Origin: UMGS1519 sp050951005
GTDB lineage: Bacteria > Actinomycetota > Coriobacteriia > Coriobacteriales > Eggerthellaceae
Assembly: GCA_050951005.1 (NCBI GenBank)
Contig: JBMNIP010000005.1
Span: forward strand, 124,001-188,000
Length of the DNA stretch: 64,000 nucleotides
Direction: 5' to 3'
Below the pieces are notes generated by a model. It did no database searches. It saw only the letters and a list, made by a program, of their open reading frames with translations, and was not told where the DNA came from. Shown piece by piece: positions 33,475-43,429 of this stretch. Numbering within the stretch: the stretch's first letter is position 1; each line of letters begins with the position of its first letter. The position numbers and the translations under genes were made by a program.

Positions 33475-35610
33475 TTAGTCCGAACGTCCGGAGGAACCGG
33501 AGGTTGATGAGCGCTGGGAGTAGAGCGCTTCGACGCTGCTCATCTTTGTTTTCAGAGTACCCTCGTTGTATTGCAGGGCTGCTTTCATGACCTTGGCAGC
33601 TGTCGGGGCGGCAATCGAGCCCCCCGCTTCGCCTTCTTCGATAATGCATGTCACAACATATTTGGGATCGTCATAGGGACCGAAGCACGCGAAGAGCGCA
33701 TGGTCGTTCTTGTCCGTCTGCTCGGCAGTCCCGGTCTTGCCGGCGACTTTGTATCCGGAAAGCGTGGAAGATATCTGAGAGGTGTTCTCCACAACCCCTA
33801 TCAAACCCTGTTTGAGAAGATTCAGATGAGACTTGTTCAAATCGTCGATTGTGCTGTCAACACCGCCGTCTTGTTGGATTACTACATCCCCCGATGAGTT
33901 GCGGACCTGCTTCAACAGGTGCGGCTTCACCAGATTGCCGCCGGTCGCGATGGCCCCGTATGCAACGGCAAGCTGGAGCATCGTGCCGAGCACGTATCCC
34001 TGGCCGATCACCATGTTCGTCATGTCGCCCGGCAACCACTGCGCCTCCTCGGGAGCGTCTTTGAAATACTCGGACTTCCACTCGGGGGTGGGGATGCGCC
34101 CTTCGCTCTCGCCGGAGAGGTCTATGCCCGTGGTCTTGTTGAATCCGAACTTCTTGACGTAATCCTGCATCGCGTCATCGCCGATCGTGCCGCGGGCCTC
34201 GTAGAAATCCTTTGCAATCTCGTAGAAGACCGAGTCGCAGGATTGGATGATGGCGTTCTTGAAATCAAGCGTGCCATGTCCGCCGGTCTTCCAGCACTTC
34301 TGGGCAAAGGACTTCCCAAATCCCGTCCATGTGCCGGTACAGGTCCATGTTTTCGTGCTGTTGGCAAAACCGTATTTCAAACCCGCCATTCCAGTGAAGG
34401 ATTTAAAGGTGGAAGCGAGGGGGTATTCGCCGCCGATAGCGCGATTGATCAGCGGGTAATAGCTCCCTTCGGTATTGAATTTGTCCCAAACATCCTGCGA
34501 TATTCCGTTGACGAAGTTATTGGGGTCGAATGTGGGATAGCTCGAAAGCGCAATGATCTCGCCGTTCGTCACATCCATGCAAACCAACGCGCCGGCGCGC
34601 CCATGGCCGGTTGAGCCATCGGCCGGATCGATGCATTCCCGCAGGGCGTTGTCGGCAGCCTGCTGCACCTGGCCGCGCAGAGTCAGGTAAAGATCGCTGC
34701 CGCGCGAGGGATTGGTCTCCCCCACCACTTGCTGCACATTGCCGCTGGAATCGACAATGAGCGTGCGTACGCCATGGTCTCCTGCGAGAAGATCGTCGTA
34801 CTGCTGTTCGATGCCGCTCTGTCCGACCTGGTCGCCAGAAGCCAACGTACGGCCTTCGCTCGCATTGTTCAGCTGATCATCGGTAACCGTGCCCGTATAT
34901 CCCAGAACATGGGCTGCAAGGGCCCCATAGCGGTAATGCCTCGTGGTTGTCTGCTGGATGGAGACCCCCGGAAAGGCATCCGTATGTTCCGTGATGAAGG
35001 CTGCATTTCGGATGGAAGCATCGCTTGCAACCACTCGTTGCGTCTGCGACCCGTTTGAACTGTCCAGGATGCGGCTCCGTACGACGCCGAAGGGGATGCC
35101 GAGCACAACCGAGAGTCGTTGAACGACGTCATGGTTGTCGGCGACATCGGAATCCGCGACGATCGAGATAGACGATACGTTGTCGACCAATGCCGTTCCA
35201 TCTGCGTCATAGATGACGCCGCGTGGCGCCTGCGTGGTCACATTGGTATACAGGTTCTGGCGGGCTTTCTCCGAATAGGTCTCGTTTTCCAGGATCTGAA
35301 GGCTCCACAGCTTTACGGAGAGCGAGCCGAACACGGCGGCCAGCAGAACTCCCATGGCTACGAAGCGCGAATGCAGGCCGCCCGCCCTCGTCCCCGACGA
35401 GGTGGGCCTTTGCGCAACAGCGGGCCTCTCTTCGGGAACCGCGCGATTGGCATCTTGGGTACCCACTCCGTAAACGCTGATGATATTTCCAGTCGAACGC
35501 CGTACGTGCGACCCGCCGCCCTGCCGTTTATTCCGCAAATACAGGTATACGAAGACGCCCGCGGCAATGGCCGCAATGATCAGGAAAGCGACGATGATAG
35601 CAGTTACCAT
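33475..35610 (-). CDS. mrdA: penicillin-binding protein 2 (elongation transpeptidase)
   Basis: A 711-residue class B penicillin-binding protein that cross-links peptidoglycan during side-wall growth. There is a membrane helix at about 3-26, a variable linker, a second hydrophobic segment (RFVAMGVLLAAVFGSLSVKL, about 86-105) and a dimerisation domain with RGVIYDADGTAL. The transpeptidase motifs are STFKSF (SxxK), SCD (SxD, as in other PBP2 proteins) and KTGTAEQ (KTG). The long extension before the second hydrophobic segment is unusual and gives two predicted N-terminal helices. It starts eight bases after mreD and precedes its partner rodA. Confidence 0.94.
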   Translation of the reverse strand: MVTAIIVAFLIIAAIAAGVFVYLYLRNKRQGGGSHVRRSTGNIISVYGVGTQDANRAVPEERPAVAQRPTSSGTRAGGLHSRFVAMGVLLAAVFGSLSVKLWSLQILENETYSEKARQNLYTNVTTQAPRGVIYDADGTALVDNVSSISIVADSDVADNHDVVQRLSVVLGIPFGVVRSRILDSSNGSQTQRVVASDASIRNAAFITEHTDAFPGVSIQQTTTRHYRYGALAAHVLGYTGTVTDDQLNNASEGRTLASGDQVGQSGIEQQYDDLLAGDHGVRTLIVDSSGNVQQVVGETNPSRGSDLYLTLRGQVQQAADNALRECIDPADGSTGHGRAGALVCMDVTNGEIIALSSYPTFDPNNFVNGISQDVWDKFNTEGSYYPLINRAIGGEYPLASTFKSFTGMAGLKYGFANSTKTWTCTGTWTGFGKSFAQKCWKTGGHGTLDFKNAIIQSCDSVFYEIAKDFYEARGTIGDDAMQDYVKKFGFNKTTGIDLSGESEGRIPTPEWKSEYFKDAPEEAQWLPGDMTNMVIGQGYVLGTMLQLAVAYGAIATGGNLVKPHLLKQVRNSSGDVVIQQDGGVDSTIDDLNKSHLNLLKQGLIGVVENTSQISSTLSGYKVAGKTGTAEQTDKNDHALFACFGPYDDPKYVVTCIIEEGEAGGSIAAPTAAKVMKAALQYNEGTLKTKMSSVEALYSQRSSTSGSSGRSD

Positions 35611-35618
35611 GCGAAGCC

Positions 35619-36155
35619 TCAGTTGAATCGGATATTCGTGACGCCCCCGCGTCCCGTACCGCGAAGGGTGCCGCCGGAAGCGCCGAAGCGCACCAAGACG
35701 AAGTACCAGATAATTCCGATTGTGGCGTCATAGAGGGTGCATGGAAGCACACGGAAGAGCATCGCATCGCCGAAGCTCACCAATCCGAAGCCGACCAAGA
35801 ACAAGGCATAGATGAGGTCGACGCAGAGAAGTGCGACCAGAATGGTCAGGATGCTCATGAGCAGGTTGTCGTTTCCGATCATGAGGGCAACGGAGCTTAC
35901 CGCAAACGACGCCAGGATCAGGCAAAGCGATGTAAGGCCGAATGAGGTGCTTCCCAGCAGGTCGGCGATAAGACCCATAGTGAAAGCGAGGATATAATGA
36001 GGTTCTTCCGCATGGATCAGAACATAGGCGATGACAAATGAGGTTATGAAATTCGGCTCGGCATTTCCAAGCTGGATATTCGGGGCAATGATAATCTGCA
36101 ACAGGATGGCGATAGCCGAGAAGATGATCAGGAAACGGTGACGTTGCAAATCCAT
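35619..36155 (-). CDS. mreD: rod-shape-determining protein MreD
   Basis: A 178-residue membrane protein with about five hydrophobic helices covering most of its length (from FLIIFSAIAILLQIIIAPN to the C-terminal IGIIWYFVLV), as in MreD, which links MreC to the elongation complex. Sequence similarity within this family is low, so the call rests on size, topology and position between mreC and the PBP2 gene. A GGGAG site precedes the ATG. Confidence 0.88.
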   Translation of the reverse strand: MDLQRHRFLIIFSAIAILLQIIIAPNIQLGNAEPNFITSFVIAYVLIHAEEPHYILAFTMGLIADLLGSTSFGLTSLCLILASFAVSSVALMIGNDNLLMSILTILVALLCVDLIYALFLVGFGLVSFGDAMLFRVLPCTLYDATIGIIWYFVLVRFGASGGTLRGTGRGGVTNIRFN

Positions 36156-36170
36156 GAGCTATCTCCCTTC

Positions 36171-37058
36171 CTACTCCGAAGATGACGAGCTGCTCGAGCT
36201 GTCATCGCTCAGCGCGCCATCAGTACCCATCTTCTTGACGACCATAACCTCTTCGAGCGAATCCGCATCGGCATTGGGCGATACCACGATTGTGCGGTTG
36301 GATGCGCCGTCCGTTTCCTCGACCTTCACCACGGTGCCGACCAAAAGTCCGCGCAGGTAGCTTCCGCCGGAACCGCTGGTGATAATTACGTCACCGACCT
36401 TGACCTTTTTGTCAGCATCGACATCCTCGAGGTACAGCAGCCCGTCCAGGCTTCCCCGCAGAAGGCCCTGTGCGCGGTTCGATTGCACGAGTACCGCCAC
36501 GCCGCTTTGGCTGTCCTCGATCAGCCGGACCTCGCTCGTGCTCGGCGTAACCGAGGTGACTTGGCCGACAAGCCCCGTGGAAGCACAAACCGGCATGCCG
36601 ACTTCCACTCCCGAATCCGAGCCCTGATCGAGCGTGATGGTACGGCTCCAGGCATCGCTCGATTTGCCGATAACGCGGCAGGTAACCGAATCCATGCTGT
36701 AAGAATCTTTCAAATCGAGCAGTTTCTGCAGCCGCTTCGCTTCCTGCCGGTACTCCTCGAGCTGGGAGACATAGTTGCGCAGTTCCTCGTTCTGCTGTTT
36801 CAACTCGCTGACCGTGTTTGCATCGGTCGTGATGTTCTGTGCGGCGTCGCTTGCGGAATTCCCTGCGGCGCCGATTCCCGAACCCACGATCTGGAATGGA
36901 GTTGAGAGCGAATTGAAGCCGTCTTGCAGTTTGTGCAAAGGACCGCCCTCGTCTTCTGCCGCATAGCCGAACGTGCATACCAAAGATACGATCAGGAGAA
37001 CGATAGCGATCAGGTTGCCACCGAACAGGGAACCTCCGAACTTGAAACGAGAGGGCAT
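36171..37058 (-). CDS. mreC: rod-shape-determining protein MreC
   Basis: A 295-residue scaffold protein of the elongation machinery. It has one N-terminal membrane helix (GNLIAIVLLIVSLVCTFGYA), a coiled coil (SELKQQNEELRNYVSQLEEY and on), and a double beta-barrel with VIGKSSDAWSRTITLDQG and GLVGQVTSVTPSTSEV, typical of MreC. It ends in an acidic and serine run. I place the start at ATG 37058, 12 bases after the mreB stop. The open frame to 37169 would overlap mreB by 100 bases and has no family sequence. Confidence 0.93.
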   Translation of the reverse strand: MPSRFKFGGSLFGGNLIAIVLLIVSLVCTFGYAAEDEGGPLHKLQDGFNSLSTPFQIVGSGIGAAGNSASDAAQNITTDANTVSELKQQNEELRNYVSQLEEYRQEAKRLQKLLDLKDSYSMDSVTCRVIGKSSDAWSRTITLDQGSDSGVEVGMPVCASTGLVGQVTSVTPSTSEVRLIEDSQSGVAVLVQSNRAQGLLRGSLDGLLYLEDVDADKKVKVGDVIITSGSGGSYLRGLLVGTVVKVEETDGASNRTIVVSPNADADSLEEVMVVKKMGTDGALSDDSSSSSSSSE

Positions 37059-37069
37059 GCGATTAAGAC

Positions 37070-38116
37070 CTACTTGGACCGCATCAGCGTTTGACGGAGC
37101 GCTGTCGGAGACTCGAGAACCTTCAAACAGCCCATGACCACATTCGTCAGAGCCGTATCGCTTACCCAAACGGGAATCTCAAGCTCGTTGGTAAGATAGC
37201 GGTCCAGGCCGGATAGCAATCCGCCGCCGCCGGTGAGAAGGATGCCGTTCTTGATGATGTCCGAAGCCAAGTCAGGATTGGTTTTCTTGAACGTCTCTTT
37301 GATGTGCAGCACCATTTCATCGATAGTCGGCTTCAATGCTTGGCGCACATCTTCGGATTGCACAACCACTTCGCGCGGTTGTTCGTTCACCACATCCTGA
37401 CCGGAAATAACCATGTCGCGCTCGCGCCCATCCTCGAACGGCAAAATGGAACCGATCTTGATCTTGATGACCTCGGCCGTACGCTCGCCGATTTTGATAC
37501 CCAAAAGGTCGCGCAGATACAGCGCTATCGCCTCGTCCATCCGGTTGCCTGCGATACGAAGCGAGCTGGAGGTGACGATACCGCCCAGAGAAACGACGGC
37601 GACCTCGGTGGTGCCTCCGCCGATATCGACGACCATAGAACCCGTCGGTTCCGTGACCGGCAGGTCGGCACCCATGGCAGCTGCCATGGGTTCCTCAATC
37701 AGATAGGCTTGGCGGGCGCCTGCCTGGATGGTCGCCTCGAACACGGCACGCTTCTCAACCGATGTGGCTCCGCACGGAATGCATATGACGATACGCGGTT
37801 TCGGCTGCCACGGATAGCGACGCTCCACCGCCTTATTGATGAATGCGGAGATCATCGCCTCGGTTACATCGTAATCGGCCACAACACCATCATGGAGCGG
37901 GTGCTCGGCCGAAAACGCCTCGGGCGTGTGGTTGATCATATTCTTCGCTTCACGACCCACGGCCAAAACGCGCATTGTGCTTTTCTCAATAGCCACTACG
38001 GAGGGCTCGTTGATGACGATGCCCTCACCGGAAATGGCAACAAGGGTGTTAGCGGTTCCGAGATCGATCGCCATATCGTATGACGACCCCATACCGAAAC
38101 TATCTAGCCAAGACAT
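37070..38116 (-). CDS. mreB: cell-shape actin homologue MreB
   Basis: A 348-residue bacterial actin that forms membrane-bound filaments steering side-wall synthesis. The phosphate-1 motif is MAIDLGTANTLVAISG, phosphate-2 is VVDIGGGTTEVAVVS, and the adenosine motif is LLTGGGGLLSGLDRYL. An N-terminal SWLDSFGM could help membrane contact. It heads the mreB-mreC-mreD-mrdA-rodA operon. Upstream, 172 bases separate it from leuA and include the leuA terminator. Confidence 0.98.
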   Translation of the reverse strand: MSWLDSFGMGSSYDMAIDLGTANTLVAISGEGIVINEPSVVAIEKSTMRVLAVGREAKNMINHTPEAFSAEHPLHDGVVADYDVTEAMISAFINKAVERRYPWQPKPRIVICIPCGATSVEKRAVFEATIQAGARQAYLIEEPMAAAMGADLPVTEPTGSMVVDIGGGTTEVAVVSLGGIVTSSSLRIAGNRMDEAIALYLRDLLGIKIGERTAEVIKIKIGSILPFEDGRERDMVISGQDVVNEQPREVVVQSEDVRQALKPTIDEMVLHIKETFKKTNPDLASDIIKNGILLTGGGGLLSGLDRYLTNELEIPVWVSDTALTNVVMGCLKVLESPTALRQTLMRSK

Positions 38117-38233
38117 TTATGGGCAGCCCCCTACAAATTGATTCGGAACCCAAATTCTATCATTGCGAAACCAAACCGTTGCGCGTATTCGGGTAAATTC
38201 ATGAGCCACGCATAGGTCGTTCAAGAAATGGAA

Positions 38234-38259
38234 ACGGGGTCGCGCGAATGCGACCCCGT
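38234..38259 (-). terminator. terminator downstream of leuA
   Basis: A 10-bp perfect stem (ACGGGGTCGC/GCGACCCCGT) with a 6-base loop ends in TTTCC on the minus strand. It lies about 30 bases past the leuA stop and separates it from mreB. Confidence 0.75.
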
Positions 38260-38288
38260 ATCTCCGTGCTTGGATGATGCGAAGAAAA

Positions 38289-39821
38289 TCAATGCTTCTT
38301 GCTCTGTGCGGCATGGAGCAGCCGGTTAAGGGCGTGCAGATACGCCTTAGTAGAAGAGACAATGATGTCGCTGTCCGCTCCGCGGCCGGTGAAGACCTCG
38401 CCATCGCCGTCCGTAACGCGAATCGTAACCTCTCCCAGGGCATCGATGCCGCGCGTAACGCTTTGAACGGAGAACTCGGTCAGGTCGTTCTCGACATCGA
38501 CGATCTTGTTGACCGCTTTATAGACCGCATCGACCGGTCCCGTGCCCACTGCGCAGGACACGTGCTCGACACCGTTCTGATCGTTGAGGATGACCGTTGC
38601 TGTCGGGGTCAGCGGCTGGCCACAGGAAATCTGCACTGACTTAAGGCTGTACATGCCGGTTTGGGTCCGGGAATCCTCGCCCACCAGCGACTCCAGATCC
38701 TCGTCGTAGATTTCCTTCTTCTTGTCGGCCAGATCAAGGAACGCCTCGTACATACGATCGAGATCCTCGCCCTCGAAATGGTATCCCAGCGCATCCAAGC
38801 GGTGTTTCAGCGCCGCATGACCGCTGCGGGCAGAAAGAACGATCTCGCTCTTTCCGGCGCCGACTTCCGCTGGATCGATGATCTCGTAGGTCGTGCGTTT
38901 CTTCAGGACGCCATCCTGATGGATGCCGGAGGAATGGGCAAACGCGTTTGCGCCGACAATCGCCTTATTCGGCTGCACGACGAAGCCGGTGATGTTCGAT
39001 ACCAGGCGGCTTGCGCGCATAATCTCCTTCGTGTGGATGTCGGTGTACGCATCCAGCTCTTCACCATGCATCTTGATGCCCATCACCACTTCTTCGAGCG
39101 CGGTGTTGCCCGCACGCTCGCCCAAGCCGTTGATCGTGCATTCGAGCTGGGTCGCACCGTTTTCGATGCCGGCAAGTGACAGCGCGGTCGCCATGCCCAA
39201 ATCGTTATGGCAGTGGACGGAAAGCGTGATGTTCTCGATGCCGTCGACGTGTTCCATCAGGTACTTGATACGGCGTCCGAACTCGTCCGGCAGGGAATAG
39301 CCCGTGGTATCGGGGATGTTCACAACGGTCGCACCCGCTTTGATGACCGCTTGGACGACCTTTGCCAAGAACTCGTAATCCGAACGGCCGGCATCCTCGG
39401 CATAGAACTGCACGTCGTCGACGTATTGCTTGGCGTACTTCACACAATCGACGGCGCGCTCCAGGCATTGGTCCTCGGTGATATGCAGCTTATCGTGCAT
39501 ATGGCTCGGGGAAACGCCCAGACCGGTTTGGATGCGCGGGAACTTGGCAACCTTCAAGCATTCGCCTGCAGAGTCGATGTCCTTATGAACCGCACGGGTA
39601 AGGCCGCATACGGTTGCCTTGTCCCCCACTTCCTTGGCAATAGCCTGAACGCTGGCGAAATCGCCCGGCGAGGAAACCGGGAATCCCGCTTCGATTACAT
39701 CGACATTCAGCCGCAGCAACTGGCGCGTGATCTGCAGCTTTTCCTCGGTGTTCATTGATGCGCCCGGCGATTGCTCGCCATCGCGCAGAGTCGTGTCGAA
39801 GATATTGATCTTGCGAGCCAT
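38289..39821 (-). CDS. leuA: 2-isopropylmalate synthase
   Basis: A 510-residue enzyme condensing acetyl-CoA with 2-oxoisovalerate, the committed step of leucine synthesis. The N-terminal TIM barrel has DTTLRDGEQSPGASM and the metal-binding SVHCHNDLGMA. The regulatory C-terminal domain (about 395-500) should bind leucine. The length fits the shorter bacterial form. It follows ilvC after about 160 bases that hold a terminator-like hairpin, so it may have its own promoter. leuB, leuC and leuD are not in this window. Confidence 0.97.
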   Translation of the reverse strand: MARKINIFDTTLRDGEQSPGASMNTEEKLQITRQLLRLNVDVIEAGFPVSSPGDFASVQAIAKEVGDKATVCGLTRAVHKDIDSAGECLKVAKFPRIQTGLGVSPSHMHDKLHITEDQCLERAVDCVKYAKQYVDDVQFYAEDAGRSDYEFLAKVVQAVIKAGATVVNIPDTTGYSLPDEFGRRIKYLMEHVDGIENITLSVHCHNDLGMATALSLAGIENGATQLECTINGLGERAGNTALEEVVMGIKMHGEELDAYTDIHTKEIMRASRLVSNITGFVVQPNKAIVGANAFAHSSGIHQDGVLKKRTTYEIIDPAEVGAGKSEIVLSARSGHAALKHRLDALGYHFEGEDLDRMYEAFLDLADKKKEIYDEDLESLVGEDSRTQTGMYSLKSVQISCGQPLTPTATVILNDQNGVEHVSCAVGTGPVDAVYKAVNKIVDVENDLTEFSVQSVTRGIDALGEVTIRVTDGDGEVFTGRGADSDIIVSSTKAYLHALNRLLHAAQSKKH

Positions 39822-39906
39822 GGGCTTCCTTCCTTCAATATTGAGATGGGCGGCGAACCCGAAGGGACGATATCCGATTGCGGCTTCAACCCTGATTCGC
39901 CGTAAA

Positions 39907-39940
39907 GGGCCGGACTCCCATTGATCCGAGAGGCCGGCCC
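39907..39940 (-). terminator. terminator-like hairpin after ilvC
   Basis: Arms GGGCCGG (39907-39913) and CCGGCCC (39934-39940) with a further CTC/GAG pairing are followed by TTT on the minus strand. It lies about 45 bases past the ilvC stop and before leuA. Confidence 0.6.
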
Positions 39941-39982
39941 CGCCTGCGGGACGAATCGCCCCGCATCGTTACTGGATAGTGC

Positions 39983-40978
39983 TTATTTCTTGATCCAGCT
40001 GAACATGGAACGGACCTTCTCGCCCGTCGTCTCGATCGGATGATTATTCATCTTCTCACGCTGCTCGAGCAGCCACTTATGGCCGTTCGCGCAGTCGTCC
40101 ATGAATTCCTTGGCAAAGCTGCCGTCCTGGATGCGCTTCAGGATAGTCTTCATGGCCTCACGGGACTTGTCGTTGATGACCATCGGGCCGGCATAATACT
40201 CGCCGTACTCCGCGGTGTTGGAGATCGAGTAGTTCATGAAATGGATGCCGGACTCGTACATCAGGTCGACGATCATCTTCATCTCATGATAGACCTCGAA
40301 ATATGCCAGCTCGGGCGGATATCCGGCATCGGTCAGGGTCTCGAAACCGGCCTTGACGAGCTCGACCAGACCGCCGCAGAGGACTGCCTGCTCGCCGAAC
40401 AGATCCTCCTCGGTCTCCTGTGCGAACGTGCCCTTCATCAGGCCGGCGCGGGCGCCGCCGATAGCCCAGCCATAGGAAAGCGCAATGTCCCAGGCATTGC
40501 CGGTGGCATCCTCGTACACGCAGCACAGGTCAGGCACACCGGAGCCTTCGGTGTACTGACGGCGGACGATGTGACCCGGGCCCTTCGGGGCAACCATGAT
40601 GACGTTGACGCCTTCGGGAGCCTTGATGTAGCCGTAGTGGATATTGAAACCATGAGCGAATGCCAGCGTGTCGCCCTTGTGCAGATGCGGTGCGATGTGC
40701 TCTTTGTAGGTCTGAGCCTGGATCTCGTCAGGGATCAGGATCATGACGACATCGGCCTCTTCGGCAGCCGTATCCATGTCGGTGACCTTCAGACCGGCCT
40801 CTTCGGCGACAGCTGCGGACTTCGAACCCGGACGCAGGCCGACGCGCACATCGCAGCCGGAATCCTTCAGGTTCAGCGCATGGGCATGACCCTGGGAGCC
40901 GTAGCCGATGATGGCGATCTTCTTGTCCTGGATAACCTTCGGATCGACGTCCTTCTCATAAAGAATTTCAATAGCCAT
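39983..40978 (-). CDS. ilvC: ketol-acid reductoisomerase
   Basis: A 331-residue class I enzyme making the dihydroxy acid precursors of valine and isoleucine with NAD(P)H. The dinucleotide fold is IAIIGYGSQGHAHALNLKDSG, here cited only in part: GYGSQGHAHA. The metal-binding C-terminal helices include ETEEDLFGEQAVLCGG and YFEVYHEMKMIVDLM. An AGAGGAG site precedes the ATG. A 133-base gap to ilvN upstream holds no clear terminator, so it is probably cotranscribed with ilvDBN. Confidence 0.98.
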   Translation of the reverse strand: MAIEILYEKDVDPKVIQDKKIAIIGYGSQGHAHALNLKDSGCDVRVGLRPGSKSAAVAEEAGLKVTDMDTAAEEADVVMILIPDEIQAQTYKEHIAPHLHKGDTLAFAHGFNIHYGYIKAPEGVNVIMVAPKGPGHIVRRQYTEGSGVPDLCCVYEDATGNAWDIALSYGWAIGGARAGLMKGTFAQETEEDLFGEQAVLCGGLVELVKAGFETLTDAGYPPELAYFEVYHEMKMIVDLMYESGIHFMNYSISNTAEYGEYYAGPMVINDKSREAMKTILKRIQDGSFAKEFMDDCANGHKWLLEQREKMNNHPIETTGEKVRSMFSWIKK

Positions 40979-41111
40979 GTTCTCTCCTCTTTCTAATGGC
41001 TGATCGGTACCTCATTGCTGTAGCAAAACTTGCCTGCCGTGGGTCACGGATGCGACCACGAACGCAATCTCCGCTGCCAATCACGTACGCCTTTCATGAT
41101 ACACTTCCTCG

Positions 41112-41606
41112 CTATTCACGGGCGCTTCTGGTCATTGCGATTTTTCCGGTCCGCGTAATCTCCTTGATTCCGTAGGCCCGAAGCAGGTCAACCATGCCTG
41201 AAAGCTTGGATTCATCGCCGGTGGCTTCGATAGTGAGCGAGTTCTTCCCTACATCGACCACTTTGGCACGGAAGACGTTCGCAATCTCGATTACCTCGTT
41301 GCGGCGATCGGCAGGTGCCGCCACCTTGACCAGCATCAGCTCGCGAACGATGGCCTCGTCGTTGGTTAAATCGCTGATCTTGTACACGCTGATCAGTTTG
41401 TGCAGCTGCTTGGTGATCTGCTCGTATGCCACATCATCGGCGTTCACGTATGCGATCAGGCGCGACATGTTCTCATCTTCGGTCGGGGCAACCGACAGCG
41501 ATTCGATGTTGAATCCACGGCGCGAGACCAGCCCGGTCACGCGGCTCAGCACGCCGGGCTTGTTTTCCACCAGCACCGACAGGATATGCTTGTTCGTATC
41601 GCTCAT
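41112..41606 (-). CDS. ilvN: acetolactate synthase regulatory subunit
   Basis: A 164-residue small subunit that activates the catalytic subunit and confers valine inhibition. The N-terminal ACT domain has HILSVLVENKPGVLSRVTGL and RRGFNIESLSV. It is followed by the usual second domain (ELMLVKVAAPADRRNEVIEI). The start overlaps the ilvB stop by four bases (ATGA), indicating coupled translation and stoichiometric supply. Confidence 0.97.
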   Translation of the reverse strand: MSDTNKHILSVLVENKPGVLSRVTGLVSRRGFNIESLSVAPTEDENMSRLIAYVNADDVAYEQITKQLHKLISVYKISDLTNDEAIVRELMLVKVAAPADRRNEVIEIANVFRAKVVDVGKNSLTIEATGDESKLSGMVDLLRAYGIKEITRTGKIAMTRSARE

Positions 41607-43429
41607 CGGTTACCTCCTTCGCTCTCGTCTACGAACTCGGCGATATCGCCCACAGCCACCGCGCCGATGACATCATCAAGGCCCGCTCCCGGGGCGACCA
41701 TCGGAAAGACGTTGTCCGCGGTCGGAATCCGCAGATCGAGCAGGGCCGGGCGATCGGCTCCCAGCAGGCGCTCATAAGCGCGCTGAAGCTCTCCCGGTTT
41801 GCTGACGCGTTCGCCCTCCCAGGAAAACGCCGTTGCCAGCTTGACGAAGTCAGGGCAATCGGGAAGGACCGTCTGGCTGAACCGGTCCCCGTAGAACAGG
41901 TTCTGCCATTGGTGGACCATGCCGAGCGCCAGGTTGTTCATGATGATGACCTTGACGTTGAGCCGCTCGACGGCCGCAGTAGCCATTTCCTGATCGCACA
42001 TCTGGAACGAACCGTCGCCGGTGATCAGGACGACCTCCTTCTCGGGATAGGCGACCTTCGCGCCGATGGCAGCGGGAAGCCCGAAACCCATGGTGCCCGC
42101 ACCACCGCTTGAGAGGAACGTGCGCGGAAGGTCGCGGTCGATGTGCTGAGCTGCCCACATCTGATGCTGGCCGACGTCGGTGACCACAATCGAATTCTGC
42201 GGGTCGAGCATATCTGAGAGCAGGTCGAGAGCGCCTTCAGGGGTGATCTGACCCTCTTTGCCGGCTACTCCCGGATGGTAGAACGGATAGGTAGACCGCC
42301 ATTTCTCGACCTTCTTGAGCCATTCGGCCGTCTGCGGTTTGGCATTGCGCTTCTTCAGTTCGGCATTGATGGCGGCAAGCGCCGGCTTCGCGTCTCCGAC
42401 AATCGGCACGTCGGGAGTGCGGTTCTTGCCGATTTCCGCCGGGTCGATATCGATGTGTATGACCTTTGCATTGCGCGCGAACGTGGAGAGCTTGCCCGTC
42501 ACACGATCGGAGAACCGGGCGCCGACCGCAATGAGCAGGTCGCTATTCGATGTCGTCATGTTCGCATACTTCGAACCGTGCATGCCCAGCATCCCTAAGC
42601 TGAGATGGTGCGTGTTCGGGAATGCGCCTTTTGCCATAAGCGTGCTGACAACGGGAATCTGCATGGACTCGGCAAGTTCTTTAAGCTCCGCCTCGGCTTC
42701 AGAAGCGATGATGCCGCCGCCTGCATAGATCACCGGCTGCTTGGCAGCCATGATGGCATCTGCCGCCTGGCGAATCTGCTTGGCGTTGGGCTTAACCGTC
42801 GGGCGATAGGACGGCATATTCACGAAATCGGGGTAATGGAACTCGAATTCCGCCGAGCAGATATCGCTCGGGATATCGATGAGCACCGGACCGGGACGGC
42901 CGGTCTGCGCAAGATAGAAGGCATCGCGGAACGTCCGCGTCAACTCCTCGGGATCCTGCAGCAGATAGCTGTGCTTGACGATGGGCATCGTGATACCGAC
43001 GATATCGGACTCTTGGAATGCATCGGTCCCGATGACCGGTCGGGGTACCTGCCCCGTGATGACGACCAGCGGGATGCTGTCCATATAGGCTGTCGCGATA
43101 CCGGTGACGGTATTCGTGGCACCGGGGCCCGATGTCACGATGACGACCCCCGCCTTGCCTGTGGCGCGGGCATAGCCGTCCGCCTCATGCGTAGCTCCCT
43201 GCTCGTGCCGGGCAAGGACATGATGGATGCGTTTAGAACTGTAGAGGGCATCGTAGATCTTGATCGCCTGGCCACCCGGATAGCCGAAGACGGTATCGAC
43301 GCCCTCGGCCTCGAGGCTTGCGATGACCGCTTGTGCCCCGGTGAGAATCTTGCCTTCGTACTCCGTTTTGCTTCCGTACAACGGCAATCCGCGCCCTGTG
43401 GTTTCCTTTGGTTTCTGCTTTGCGCTCAT
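41603..43429 (-). CDS. ilvB: acetolactate synthase catalytic subunit
   Basis: A 608-residue thiamine-diphosphate and FAD enzyme that forms acetolactate or acetohydroxybutyrate. The catalytic Glu lies in VFGYPGGQAIKIYDAL region motifs and HEQGATHEADGYARATG. The thiamine-diphosphate motif is GDGSFQMCDQEMATAAVERLN (GDG to NN, ending at IMNNLALGMVHQWQ). It starts in the ilvD stop (TAATG) and overlaps ilvN, so the three are translated as a block. Confidence 0.97.
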   Translation of the reverse strand: MSAKQKPKETTGRGLPLYGSKTEYEGKILTGAQAVIASLEAEGVDTVFGYPGGQAIKIYDALYSSKRIHHVLARHEQGATHEADGYARATGKAGVVIVTSGPGATNTVTGIATAYMDSIPLVVITGQVPRPVIGTDAFQESDIVGITMPIVKHSYLLQDPEELTRTFRDAFYLAQTGRPGPVLIDIPSDICSAEFEFHYPDFVNMPSYRPTVKPNAKQIRQAADAIMAAKQPVIYAGGGIIASEAEAELKELAESMQIPVVSTLMAKGAFPNTHHLSLGMLGMHGSKYANMTTSNSDLLIAVGARFSDRVTGKLSTFARNAKVIHIDIDPAEIGKNRTPDVPIVGDAKPALAAINAELKKRNAKPQTAEWLKKVEKWRSTYPFYHPGVAGKEGQITPEGALDLLSDMLDPQNSIVVTDVGQHQMWAAQHIDRDLPRTFLSSGGAGTMGFGLPAAIGAKVAYPEKEVVLITGDGSFQMCDQEMATAAVERLNVKVIIMNNLALGMVHQWQNLFYGDRFSQTVLPDCPDFVKLATAFSWEGERVSKPGELQRAYERLLGADRPALLDLRIPTADNVFPMVAPGAGLDDVIGAVAVGDIAEFVDESEGGNR

